This document shows, in pieces, positions 9,929 to 17,906 of a DNA stretch of 38,686 nucleotides; the stretch's first letter is position 1; each line of letters starts with the position of its first letter. The translations under genes were made by a program, and so were the position numbers. This DNA comes from Pseudomonadota bacterium (GTDB lineage: Bacteria; Pseudomonadota; Gammaproteobacteria; Burkholderiales; Burkholderiaceae_C), in the NCBI GenBank assembly GCA_021841865.1, contig JAKCDM010000003.1:34281-72966 (forward strand), read 5' to 3'. The notes below the pieces were generated by a model. The model did no database searches. It saw only the letters and a list, made by a program, of their open reading frames with translations, and was not told the origin of the DNA.

Positions 9929-11496
9929 TGGGAACTCCAGGCGGTCGCGCGCTGCGCGGAGCCTGCATCGCGGGGCTGCGACGCGGAGCCCCAGCGCGCT
10001 GGCCACAGACGCAACGCGACCCGTGTGAAGACTTCGTCGGTGTAGAAGCCGGCATAGCTCCAGCGGCGCCACGCCGACAATGCTCGCGGACGGATCTGCA
10101 GCGTGCCCAGCACCAGGTACAGCAGCCCCATGCCGAGCAGCGCGAGCGAACCCGCGGGCTGCCACGGCAGGTCCTGCACGCCGAGCTCGAGCCGGTGCGC
10201 GAAGCAGGCGGCCAGGCCCAGCGCCGCGACCATGAGCAGCCCGCCGACGGCACGCCACGCCGCTGCCGCGACGCCCTGCCCGCTCGCTGCCGGCAGCCAC
10301 AGCAGCGGGGCCCAGGCCAGCGCCAGCAGCAGGCTCCACCACCACGGCCACTGCGCCCCGCCCGCGGCGCGCTGCACCAGCCACAGCAGCGCGGCGGCGA
10401 CGAAGGGAGCGCCGAGCACGCTGGCGGCGCTCGCGCCGACCGGCCCACGCAGCTCCCGCAGCCGGCTCTGGCGCACGGTGTCCGACGCCGACAGGAAGGC
10501 CTGCGCCTTGTACAGCGAATGCCCGAGCAGGTGCAGCGCGGCCAGCGCGTACAGGCCGAGCCCGCACTCCAGCACCATGAACCCCATCTGCGCCACGGTG
10601 GACCAGGCCAGCCGCACCTTGATGCTGATGCGGGTCAGGCTGACCATGCCGGCGAGCGCCGCGCTGCCCAGCCCGCAGGCCACCAGCAGCCAGCGCGCCG
10701 CGGGAACGGCATCGAGCAGCGGGGCGAAGCGCAGCAGCACGTAGCCGCCGAGGTTGACGACCCCGGCATGCAGCAGCGCCGACACCGGCGTGGGCGCCTC
10801 CATGACCTGGATCAGCCAGCCGTGCACCGGCAGCAGCGCGGTGCGCAGCACCACCGCCAGCACCAGCAGCACGGCGCTGAACTGCAGCGCCGGCGCCGCC
10901 GGCGCCTGCGCGAGATGGCGTGCCAGCACGGCCAGCGAGCCGCTGCCCACGCTCCACCACGCCAGCCCGGCGGCCGCCAGCAGCAACAGGTCGGCAAGCC
11001 GGTCGGCGATGCGCTTCTTGTGCGCGGCCAGCAATGCGAAGGGCCGCTCGGGGTAGAAGCACAACAGGCGGTGCAGCGCCGAGCCGATCGCCGCCCAGGC
11101 CGCGATCAGCACCAGCCAGTGGTCGGCCAACAGCAGCAACTGCACGCCGGCGAGCACTCCGGCGAGGGCGCGCAGGTAGGCCCGCTGCGCGCCCTCGCCT
11201 TGCAGGTAGCGCGCGGAAAAGGCGGCGATCACGGTGCCCAGGAACTGCACCAGCAGCGCCATCCAGGCGGCAAACGGGAACAGCGCCAGCCCCGGCAGCA
11301 ACGGCGTCGTGGCCGTGTGATGCCACAGGCGCCAGACCAGCACCGCGCCGGCGCTCAGCGTGGCCGCGGTCGAAAGCACCAGCATGCGGGCCCAGTGCGC
11401 GCCCTGCGCCGGGCGCGAGGCGCGCGCGGGAAGCGCCAGCAACATCAACACGACAGGCGCCAGCGAAGCGGCTTCAAGCACAGGGGTGGCAGACAT
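9925..11496 (-). CDS. dabB: DabB-type proton-conducting membrane subunit (NuoL/MrpA-like)
   Basis: A 523-residue polytopic protein with roughly 13-14 hydrophobic helices and the core of the proton-conducting membrane transporter family (PF00361). The hallmark is MEAPTPVSALLHAGVV (cf. the E.PTPVSALLH motif of Nqo12/NuoL and MrpA). Further matches are the CFYPERPF and HKKRIADRL loops and lysine/histidine-bearing helices. It is DabB rather than a complex I or Mrp subunit because it is followed, with an ATGA overlap, by a DUF2309 gene and by no other nuo or mrp genes. In the DAB model it supplies the cation gradient that makes DabA hydration unidirectional. It is divergent from a LysR regulator 94 bp away. 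The Shine-Dalgarno is weak. Confidence 0.9.
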   Translation of the reverse strand: MSATPVLEAASLAPVVLMLLALPARASRPAQGAHWARMLVLSTAATLSAGAVLVWRLWHHTATTPLLPGLALFPFAAWMALLVQFLGTVIAAFSARYLQGEGAQRAYLRALAGVLAGVQLLLLADHWLVLIAAWAAIGSALHRLLCFYPERPFALLAAHKKRIADRLADLLLLAAAGLAWWSVGSGSLAVLARHLAQAPAAPALQFSAVLLVLAVVLRTALLPVHGWLIQVMEAPTPVSALLHAGVVNLGGYVLLRFAPLLDAVPAARWLLVACGLGSAALAGMVSLTRISIKVRLAWSTVAQMGFMVLECGLGLYALAALHLLGHSLYKAQAFLSASDTVRQSRLRELRGPVGASAASVLGAPFVAAALLWLVQRAAGGAQWPWWWSLLLALAWAPLLWLPAASGQGVAAAAWRAVGGLLMVAALGLAACFAHRLELGVQDLPWQPAGSLALLGMGLLYLVLGTLQIRPRALSAWRRWSYAGFYTDEVFTRVALRLWPARWGSASQPRDAGSAQRATAWSSQ

Positions 11497-11590
11497 GGAG
11501 CAATCCCGAATTCAGCATGACCGACATGGTGCTTGCCGCGAACGATTCTGTAAATTACATTGATACGAACAAATCATTCTTGAAAAGCGA
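11497..11590. promoter_or_regulatory. AT-rich divergent control region, dabB and LysR regulator
   Basis: A 94-bp region between the two start codons. The part from 11541 to 11590 is strikingly AT-rich for this GC-rich DNA. On the plus strand TTGCCG (11533-11538) and TACATT (11556-11561) are 17 bp apart and make a plausible sigma-70 promoter for the regulator gene. LysR proteins usually bind such shared regions; T-N11-A-like half-sites may lie around TGTAAATTACA (11550-11560), a near-palindrome. Assignments are by eye only. Confidence 0.35.
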
Positions 11591-12559
11591 ATGATGAACC
11601 TGGACCGCCTGAACTTCCATCATCTGCTGTACTTCTGGCGCGTGGCGCGTATCGGGCACCTGACCCGCGCGGCGCAGGAGCTGCACGTCGCGCAATCGGC
11701 GCTGTCCACGCAGATCCGCCAGCTCGAGGACCGGCTGGGCGAGGCGCTGTTCGTGCGCGAGGGGCGCAGCCTGGTGCTGACCGACACCGGGCAGCTGGTG
11801 CTGTCCTACGCCGAGAACATCTTCGGCCTGGGCCAGGAAATGCTCGGGCGCCTCGAGGGCCGCTCCGAGGGCATGCTGCGACTGCGCGTGGGAAGCGTGG
11901 CCACGCTGTCGCGCAACTACCAGGAAAACTGGATCCGCCCGCTGCTCAAGGACCCCTCCGTGGCGCTGACCCTGGAGTCGGGCATGCTCGACGAACTGCT
12001 CGAGCGCCTGGTGCAGCATCGCCTCGACGTCGTGCTGTCCAACGAGGCCGTGGCGGCCGACGCCGACCGCCCCTTCCACTGCCGCTTCATGGGCAGCCAG
12101 GCGATCTCGCTGGTCGGTCCTGCGTCCGCCTGGAAGGACCGGCGCCTGCGCCTGCCGGAGGACCTGGACGGGCTCGAGCTCGTGGTGCCGGGGCCTCGCA
12201 ACGCGCTGCGCGCGCAGTTCGACGCGCTGTGCCTGGCCGCCGACGTGAAGCCGCGCTTTCGTGCCGAGGTCGACGACATGGCCATGCTGCGCCTGATCGC
12301 GCGCGACAGCGGCTGGCTGACCGTGCTTCCCGAGGTCGTGGTGCAGGACGAGCTGCGCAGCGGAACGCTGGTCAAGGTGGGGCGTTCGGACAAGCTGCAG
12401 GAGCGCTTTTTCGCGATCACCACCACGCACCGCCATCGCGTGGAACGCCTCGAGCGCCTGCTCGCCGGCGCGTCGCGCGCGCTGCGCGCACCCGTCAGCC
12501 GGGGCGCGCCGACCGTCGCCGGCGAAAGGCTCTCGGCGAAAGCCCGGACAGGCGCGTGA
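11591..12559 (+). CDS. LysR-type regulator next to dabBA
   Basis: A 322-residue LysR-family regulator. The winged helix-turn-helix occupies about residues 5-65 (LNFHHLLYFWRVARIG, AAQELHVAQSALSTQIRQLE), followed by a linker helix and a substrate-binding-like effector domain (about 95-295). The N-terminus and the motif LHVAQSALSTQIRQLE resemble the NhaR-like subgroup, which is common beside dabB/dabA genes. Divergent arrangement with dabBA suggests it controls that operon, perhaps in response to a CO2-limitation signal (inference). ATG 11591 is immediately followed by another ATG (11594); either may be used. A tail of about 30 residues after 290 is low-complexity and basic. Confidence 0.88.
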   Translation: MMNLDRLNFHHLLYFWRVARIGHLTRAAQELHVAQSALSTQIRQLEDRLGEALFVREGRSLVLTDTGQLVLSYAENIFGLGQEMLGRLEGRSEGMLRLRVGSVATLSRNYQENWIRPLLKDPSVALTLESGMLDELLERLVQHRLDVVLSNEAVAADADRPFHCRFMGSQAISLVGPASAWKDRRLRLPEDLDGLELVVPGPRNALRAQFDALCLAADVKPRFRAEVDDMAMLRLIARDSGWLTVLPEVVVQDELRSGTLVKVGRSDKLQERFFAITTTHRHRVERLERLLAGASRALRAPVSRGAPTVAGERLSAKARTGA

Positions 12560-12638
12560 ACACGCCGACCGGCTCGACCCCGCACAGTGTTCTCGAGCAC
12601 GCCAACCGGGAACCCGCGCGGCGCCCGCTGGCGCAGCC

Positions 12639-14120
12639 CTACACCGGGCTGCCGCCGCGCCGCGACGCGAAGCTGCCGTCGCCGCCGGGCAGGCAGCAGC
12701 GCACGACGGTCCCGCCGTCGCCGGTGGACTGCACGTCCAGCGCGCCGCCGATCAGCGCCGCGCGGTGACGCATGGTCGACATGCCCAGTCCGTCGTCGCG
12801 CGCACCCTCCAGGCCGATTCCGTCGTCGCGCACCACCAGGCAGGCCCGCCCGCCGCGCACGTCGAGCTCGACACAGACGACGCGCGCGCGCGAATGCTTC
12901 ACGGCATTGTTCAGCGCCTCCTGCGCGATGCGGTACAGCTGCGTGGCCACGCCGTCGTCGAGCCCGGACACGTCGCCATGCAGCGCCAGCTCGCAGCGCA
13001 GGCCCGTGCTGCGAGCCGCGCCGTCGACAAGCTCCCGCAGCGCGGCGGCAAGCGTGGCGTTGTCGATGCGGATGGGCGACAGCCCGCGCGCCAGCATGCG
13101 CGCTTCCGCGGTCGTCGTCTGCAACTCCTGCAACAGCAGCTCGGCCGCCTGCGCATCGGCGTCGCGCCCGTCGCGCTGCAGGCGCCGTTGCAGGCCGGCG
13201 CACAGCAGGCCCAGCGCCGTCAGCCTCTGCCCGATGCCGTCGTGGATCTCGCGCCCGATGCGTTCCTGCTCGGCGGTCGCCGCCTCGACGATCTCGCGCT
13301 CCAGGCGCCTGCGCTCGCCGAGATCGCGCAGGATGACGTGCACGCTGGGCCTGCCCGCCGACAGATAAGCGCTGGCCACGCTCTCCACGTCGAACTGGGA
13401 ACCGTCCAGGCGGCGCATCCGGATCGTCGCGGCCGGCACCGACCCGCCCTGCTCGCACAGCAGGCGCCAGCGCTGCTCGACCAGCCGGCGCGAGGACTCG
13501 GCGACGAAATCGATGGCCAGGCGCCCGAGCAGTTCGTCGGCGCCGCGCCCGCCCAGCAGCTCGATGCAGGAACGGTTGACCAGCGCGACGCGGCCATCGC
13601 AGTCGGCCAGCAGGATCGCGTCGCGGGCGCTCTCCACCAGGTTGCGATAGCCCGCCTCGCTGTCGCGGGCCATTTCCATCGCGCGACGCGCCTGCGTGAC
13701 GTCGACGCCCAGCGTCACCACGTACTGCACGCGGCCGCGGGCATCGCGAAGCAACGAGTTGTGCCACTCGAACATGCGCTGGCGACCGTCGCTGCCCACC
13801 CAGGGGTTGTCGTGGCGCGCCAGCTCGCGGCCCGCCAGCAGCTGCGCGAACACCTCTCGCACGGAGTCGAGCTGGTCGGGGGGAAGAAAGCGGGTCCAGA
13901 AAAAACGGCGTCCGCGCACCTGCTCGAAGTCGTAACCCACGAACTCCTGCGCGGCGCGGTTGAAGCGAACAATGCAGCCCTGGCGATCGAGCACCATCAG
14001 GATCGCGCCGACGGTGTCGAACAGCGCGGCGTTGAGCTCCGACAGCTCGCGCAGCTGCATTCGCCGAGACGCCGGGCGCCGCACCTGACGTCGAATCTTT
14101 CTCGGCGCGTCGACAAACAT
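12639..14120 (-). CDS. Cytoplasmic PAS-PAS sensor histidine kinase (NarX/HPK7 type), orphan
   Basis: A 493-residue kinase with no transmembrane segment. Two PAS domains (about 30-145 and 155-270) are followed by a HisKA_3 dimerisation/phosphoacceptor domain with His293 in RIGREIHDGIGQRL. A HATPase_c domain follows (about 390-480) with N box AQEALNNAVKHS, G1 RDDGIGLEG and G2 DDGLGMSTM. This is the NarX/UhpB/DegS-like class that normally phosphorylates a LuxR/NarL-type response regulator, but no such gene lies in the window. AGGAAA (14126-14131) 5 nt before ATG 14120 fixes the start. It is convergent with the LysR gene and divergent from fumC (176 bp apart). The second PAS has no obvious haem or flavin signature, so the signal is unknown. 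Confidence 0.9.
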   Translation of the reverse strand: MFVDAPRKIRRQVRRPASRRMQLRELSELNAALFDTVGAILMVLDRQGCIVRFNRAAQEFVGYDFEQVRGRRFFWTRFLPPDQLDSVREVFAQLLAGRELARHDNPWVGSDGRQRMFEWHNSLLRDARGRVQYVVTLGVDVTQARRAMEMARDSEAGYRNLVESARDAILLADCDGRVALVNRSCIELLGGRGADELLGRLAIDFVAESSRRLVEQRWRLLCEQGGSVPAATIRMRRLDGSQFDVESVASAYLSAGRPSVHVILRDLGERRRLEREIVEAATAEQERIGREIHDGIGQRLTALGLLCAGLQRRLQRDGRDADAQAAELLLQELQTTTAEARMLARGLSPIRIDNATLAAALRELVDGAARSTGLRCELALHGDVSGLDDGVATQLYRIAQEALNNAVKHSRARVVCVELDVRGGRACLVVRDDGIGLEGARDDGLGMSTMRHRAALIGGALDVQSTGDGGTVVRCCLPGGDGSFASRRGGSPV

Positions 14121-14296
14121 GCTGGTTTCCTGATGCCTTGACGATGAACAGGCCTGCGGTGCGCGAAGCGTAGCGCAACGCAAGCCCGCGCAGCATGCCC
14201 GCCGATCGGGCGCCGCGAGCAGGGCCACCCGCGCGTGTCCTGCGGCGCCGCCTCGAGCGGCGCATACTTGCATCGCAACGGCAAGGAGCATCGAGC
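14121..14296. promoter_or_regulatory. Divergent intergenic region, histidine kinase and fumC
   Basis: A 176-bp non-coding gap holding the promoters for the kinase and fumC. The AGGAAA (minus, 14126-14131) and AAGGAG (plus, 14283-14288) ribosome-binding sites are clear. I see no convincing -35/-10 pair and no operator-like palindrome that stands out from the GC-rich background. Confidence 0.3.
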
Positions 14297-15754
14297 ATGA
14301 ACCCGCACGATGAACGCGTGGACCCGGCCGCGCCACCGGCAGGCCTCCCCGCCGACGGCTTGCGCACCGAAACCGACTCGATGGGCAGCGTCGAGGTTCC
14401 GGCGGCGCACTACTGGGGTGCGCAGACGCAGCGCGCGCTGGAGCACTTCGCGCTCGGCGACGAGCGCATGCCGCTGGCGCTGTACCGCGCCTACGCACTG
14501 CTGAAGAAGGCGGCCGCGCGGGTCAACCTGGCCTCCGGCCGGCTCGACGCGCGTCGCGCGCGGGCCATCGAGCAGGCAGCCGACGAGGCCCTGGCCGGCC
14601 AGCTCGATGCCGAGTTCGTGGCGCCGCTGTGGCAAAGCGGATCGGGCACGCAGACCCACATGAACGTCAACGAGGTGCTGGCCAATCGCGCCATCCGGAT
14701 TCTCGGCGGCACCATCGGATCCAGGCAGCCGGTGCACCCGAACGACCATGTCAACCTCGGGCAGTCGACCAACGACACCTTCCCGGCGGCGATGCACATC
14801 GCCACGCTGCTCGCGCTCGACGAACACCTGCTGCCGCAGGCCGACGCTCTGGCGCGATGCATCGAACACAAGTCCGAGCAATGGATGGGGGTGGTCAAGA
14901 TCGGCCGCACCCACCTGCAGGACGCCACGCCGCTGACGGTCGGCCAGGAGTGGTCGGGCTACGCCCGGCAACTGCGCGATGCGCTGGCGCGCCTGGCGCA
15001 TGCGCAACGCGGGCTGCTCGAGCTCGCCGTGGGTGGCACGGCGGTCGGCACCGGACTGAACGCGCCGCGTCATTTCGCCCGCGACATGGCCGCGGCGATC
15101 GCCGAGCTGAGCGGCAAGCCCTTCGTCACCGCGCCGAACAAGTTCGCCGCGCAGGGCTCGCTGGACGCCATGGTCGCGATGATGGCCGCGCTGCGCGGGC
15201 TGGCCGTGGCGCTGATCAAGATCGCCAACGACCTGCGCTGGCTGGCGTCGGGGCCGCGCTGCGGCCTCGGCGAACTGGTGCTGCCGGCCACCGAGCCCGG
15301 CTCGTCGATCATGCCGGGCAAGGTCAATCCGTCGCAATGCGAGGCGATGGTCATGGTGGGCATCGAGGTGATCGGCCTCGACGCGGCCGTGGCCTTCGCC
15401 GGCAGCCAGGGAAATTTCGAGCTGCACGCGATGCGCCCGCTGATCGCCTCCAACGTGCTGCGCGCGCTGACCCTGCTGGGCGGCGCCTGCCGCAATTTCC
15501 ATCACCACGCGGTGGCGGGCGCCGAGCTCGACCGCGCTCGCATCGACGAGCTGGTCGGCCGCTCGCTGATGCTGGTGACCGCGTTGTCGCCGCTGATCGG
15601 CTACGACCAGGCGGCGGCCATCGCCCACCTGGCCCACGAGCAGGGCCTGAGCCTGCGCGACGCGGCGCTGCGCTCGGGGCTGGTCGACGCACGCACCTTC
15701 GACGAGGTGGTGCGCCCCGAGACCATGGTCGGCTTGCCGGACGGGCAGGACTGA
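14297..15754 (+). CDS. fumC: Class II fumarate hydratase
   Basis: A 485-residue member of the fumarase/aspartase superfamily that interconverts fumarate and L-malate in the TCA cycle without an Fe-S cluster. FumC hallmarks are HPNDHVNLGQSTND (147-160), GRTHLQDATP (203-212, His206 equivalent to E. coli His188) and GSSIMPGKVNP (335-345, Ser336 equivalent to E. coli Ser318). Both catalytic residues show the same 18-residue offset, so the N-terminus is about 18 residues longer than in E. coli. AAGGAG 8 nt before ATG 14297 supports the start. A stable class II fumarase suits an organism facing superoxide. Convergent with the DUF488-hemerythrin gene, 39 bp between stops. Confidence 0.95.
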   Translation: MNPHDERVDPAAPPAGLPADGLRTETDSMGSVEVPAAHYWGAQTQRALEHFALGDERMPLALYRAYALLKKAAARVNLASGRLDARRARAIEQAADEALAGQLDAEFVAPLWQSGSGTQTHMNVNEVLANRAIRILGGTIGSRQPVHPNDHVNLGQSTNDTFPAAMHIATLLALDEHLLPQADALARCIEHKSEQWMGVVKIGRTHLQDATPLTVGQEWSGYARQLRDALARLAHAQRGLLELAVGGTAVGTGLNAPRHFARDMAAAIAELSGKPFVTAPNKFAAQGSLDAMVAMMAALRGLAVALIKIANDLRWLASGPRCGLGELVLPATEPGSSIMPGKVNPSQCEAMVMVGIEVIGLDAAVAFAGSQGNFELHAMRPLIASNVLRALTLLGGACRNFHHHAVAGAELDRARIDELVGRSLMLVTALSPLIGYDQAAAIAHLAHEQGLSLRDAALRSGLVDARTFDEVVRPETMVGLPDGQD

Positions 15755-15793
15755 GCGCTTCGGGCGCCGGCGCCACGCGCCGCGACGCGCGGG

Positions 15794-16636
15794 TCAGCTC
15801 CCGCGCGCGTCGCCCGCGGCGGCGAGCTCCCCGACCTCGACGAACAGCCCCTGCTGCTCGCGCTCGAAATGGTGCTCGAGCAGGTGCTGCAGCGGCAGCG
15901 CGGCGTCGGCCAGCTCCAGGCGCTGGCGCGGCGAGCGCAGGCGCGCGGGCGCGGCCTGAAGGCGGGCACGCAAGTCGCCCAGCAGCAGCTCCAGCCGGGC
16001 GTGCTCGGCCTCGTAGGTGCGCAAGGGCCAGCGCGCCGCGCGAGGCAGCGCCGGAAACAGCCACTGCTGTTCCTCGCGCGCATGCTCGCGATGCAGCGCG
16101 GCGAGCCGATCCAGCAACTGCCTCGCCGCAGCCGCGTCGCCACGCACCAGCTCGATGCGCGATTCGTCCAGCAGCGCCAGCATGCGCGCGTGCTCGTCGA
16201 GCAGGCGCTGGCGCAGGCCGCCAGGTGCGCTGCCGCTCGCGGCAGGCTCGCACAGGTAGTCGCGCAGCACCACGGCGTGGTTGTGCACCGGGTCGCGCGC
16301 GGCGTACAGCAGGGTCAGTCCATCATGCGCGCGCAGCAGCGCGGTCATGCGCCGGACCGCGGACGGGTTGGCGTCCAGCTCGGCGCGATAGCGCTCGCGG
16401 AACGCCTCCCAGCGGGCCGGCTGATGGCCGAACCAGGTGCGCAGTCCGGGGGACGGCGCGATGTCCTTGAACCACAGGTCGACGGCGGCGGCCTCGCGCC
16501 GCAGGCCGCGTGGCCACAGGCGATCCACCAGCACGCGAAAACCGTCGTCGGCGCCCGCCGGCTCGTAGGCCCGGCGCACGAACAGGCGCGCCGCGAGCTG
16601 CTGGCCGGGTTCGGATGGGCTGGCGGCGGGGTCCAT
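15794..16636 (-). CDS. DUF488 - hemerythrin (HHE) fusion protein
   Basis: A 280-residue fusion. Residues 17-125 are a DUF488/YeaO-type domain (FRVLVDRLWPRGL at 33-45, FKDIAPSPGLRTWFGHQPARW at about 56-76, RYRAEL, LLYAARDPVHNHA). Residues 140-270 form a four-helix hemerythrin/HHE cation-binding domain with candidate metal ligands His149 (LDEHA), His182 or His185 with Glu189 (HREHAREE), His212 (EAEHA), and His255/256 with Glu260 (EHHFERE). HHE proteins bind di-iron and sense or store O2 or NO or repair Fe-S clusters; DUF488 function is unclear. ATG 16636 was chosen; an in-frame GTG at 16654 is also possible, and neither has a good ribosome-binding site. It lies 33 bp after the old-yellow-enzyme gene on the same strand, so co-transcription is likely. 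Confidence 0.85.
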   Translation of the reverse strand: MDPAASPSEPGQQLAARLFVRRAYEPAGADDGFRVLVDRLWPRGLRREAAAVDLWFKDIAPSPGLRTWFGHQPARWEAFRERYRAELDANPSAVRRMTALLRAHDGLTLLYAARDPVHNHAVVLRDYLCEPAASGSAPGGLRQRLLDEHARMLALLDESRIELVRGDAAAARQLLDRLAALHREHAREEQQWLFPALPRAARWPLRTYEAEHARLELLLGDLRARLQAAPARLRSPRQRLELADAALPLQHLLEHHFEREQQGLFVEVGELAAAGDARGS

Positions 16637-16669
16637 GGCGACACATTGTCCCACCGCGCGAAGGGTGCT

Positions 16670-17785
16670 TCAGCGCTGGCCGGTGCGCGTGCTGCCGAAC
16701 AGGTTCTTGTGCGTGGACGGCTGGCAACGCCAGTATTGACGCGGAGCGAACACCTCTGCGCCCAGGCTGGCGGCGGCGTGCCAGGGCCAGCGCGGGTCGT
16801 AGAGCATGGCGCGGGCCAGCGCGACGAGGTCGGCGCGCCCCTCGGCCACGATGGCCTCGGCCTGCTCGGGCTGCGTGATCAGGCCGACCGCGATCACCGG
16901 CATGGACACCTCGCGCTTGATGCTCTCGGCGAAACCCACCTGGTAGCCCGGGCCCACGGCGATGGCCTGCTGTTGCGACAGCCCGCCGCTGGACACGTGC
17001 ACGTAGGCACAGCCGCGTCGCTCCAGCTCCCGGCACAGCACCACGCTGGACTCGAGGTCCCAGCCGCCGTCGACCCAGTCGGTGGCCGACAGGCGCAGCC
17101 CCACGGCGACGCGCGGCGACACGGCCGCGCGCACGGCATCGAACACCTCGAGCACGTAGCGCATGCGGTTTTCCAGCGAACCGCCGTAGGCGTCGTCGCG
17201 CCGGTTGGACAACGGCGACAGGAACTGGTGCAGCAGATAGCCGTGCGCGGCATGCAGCTCGACGAGCTGCATGCCCAGGCGCTCGGCACGCCGTGCCGAC
17301 GCCACGAAGGCGTCGCGGATGCGCTGCAGCCCGGCGGCGTCGAGGGCCTGCGGCGGCGGCTCGTCGACTCCATGCGCAAGCGCCGAAGGCGCCACGCAGG
17401 GCCAGCCGCCCTCGGCCGGGAGCAGCAGCGCGCCGCCATCCCACGGAGCGCGGCTCGACGCCTTGCGCCCGGCGTGCGAAAGCTGGACGCCGATGGGCAT
17501 CGGCGAATGCCGACGCACCGCGTCGAGCACGCGGCGCAACGCCGCCTCGTTGGCGTCGCTCCACAGGCCCAGGTCCTGCGGCGTGATGCGCCCGTCGGCC
17601 TCGACCGCGGTGGCCTCCAGGATCAGCAGCCCGGCGCCGGACAGCGCGAGCTGCCCCAGGTGCACGAGGTGCCAGTCGGTGGCGCATCCTTCATCGGCCG
17701 AATACTGGCACATCGGCGCGATGGCGATGCGATTGACGAGTTCGAGTTCGCCGATGCGAACGGGGCTGAAGAGTCGGGAGCTCAT
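16670..17785 (-). CDS. Old yellow enzyme family NADPH:flavin oxidoreductase (YqjM/XenA type)
   Basis: A 371-residue FMN-dependent ene-reductase with TIM-barrel fold; members reduce alpha,beta-unsaturated carbonyls, nitro-esters or other electrophiles in the cytosol. It belongs to the thermophilic-like YqjM/XenA class: Cys26 and Tyr28 in PMCQYSA sit at exactly the YqjM positions, and the substrate-binding pair is His178 and His181 in LHAAHGYLLHQFLSP. The segments SNRRDDAYGGSLENR and DLVALARAMLYDPRWPWHAA are further family blocks. Start at ATG 17785 (MSSRLFSPVRIG) gives the standard N-terminus although the ribosome-binding site is weak. It lies 121 bp downstream of the lyase gene on the same strand, so it may have its own promoter. 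Possible roles are electrophile detoxification or a reduction step linked to the upstream acid pathway. Confidence 0.93.
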   Translation of the reverse strand: MSSRLFSPVRIGELELVNRIAIAPMCQYSADEGCATDWHLVHLGQLALSGAGLLILEATAVEADGRITPQDLGLWSDANEAALRRVLDAVRRHSPMPIGVQLSHAGRKASSRAPWDGGALLLPAEGGWPCVAPSALAHGVDEPPPQALDAAGLQRIRDAFVASARRAERLGMQLVELHAAHGYLLHQFLSPLSNRRDDAYGGSLENRMRYVLEVFDAVRAAVSPRVAVGLRLSATDWVDGGWDLESSVVLCRELERRGCAYVHVSSGGLSQQQAIAVGPGYQVGFAESIKREVSMPVIAVGLITQPEQAEAIVAEGRADLVALARAMLYDPRWPWHAAASLGAEVFAPRQYWRCQPSTHKNLFGSTRTGQR

Positions 17786-17906
17786 GGACAGGCAATGCCT
17801 TGGGAAAGGGTCGGAATGTGATTCTCGAACAGCCGCGGCCCGGCTGCACGCCGGCGCTTCTCGCAGGCGCGGATATGCGGCGCCCGTGCCGGGAGCGTGG
17901 GCGGGC

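Noticed and set aside
7472-10045. 857-codon plus-strand frame opposite dabA
   Set aside because: It is the antisense shadow of dabA: no recognisable domains and His/Arg/Gln-biased composition, whereas the minus-strand frame has full DabA motifs.
9925-11496. NADH dehydrogenase (complex I) or Mrp antiporter subunit
   Set aside because: The protein has the NuoL/MrpA core, but no other nuo or mrp genes are present and it is translationally coupled to a DUF2309 gene, so DabB is the better call.
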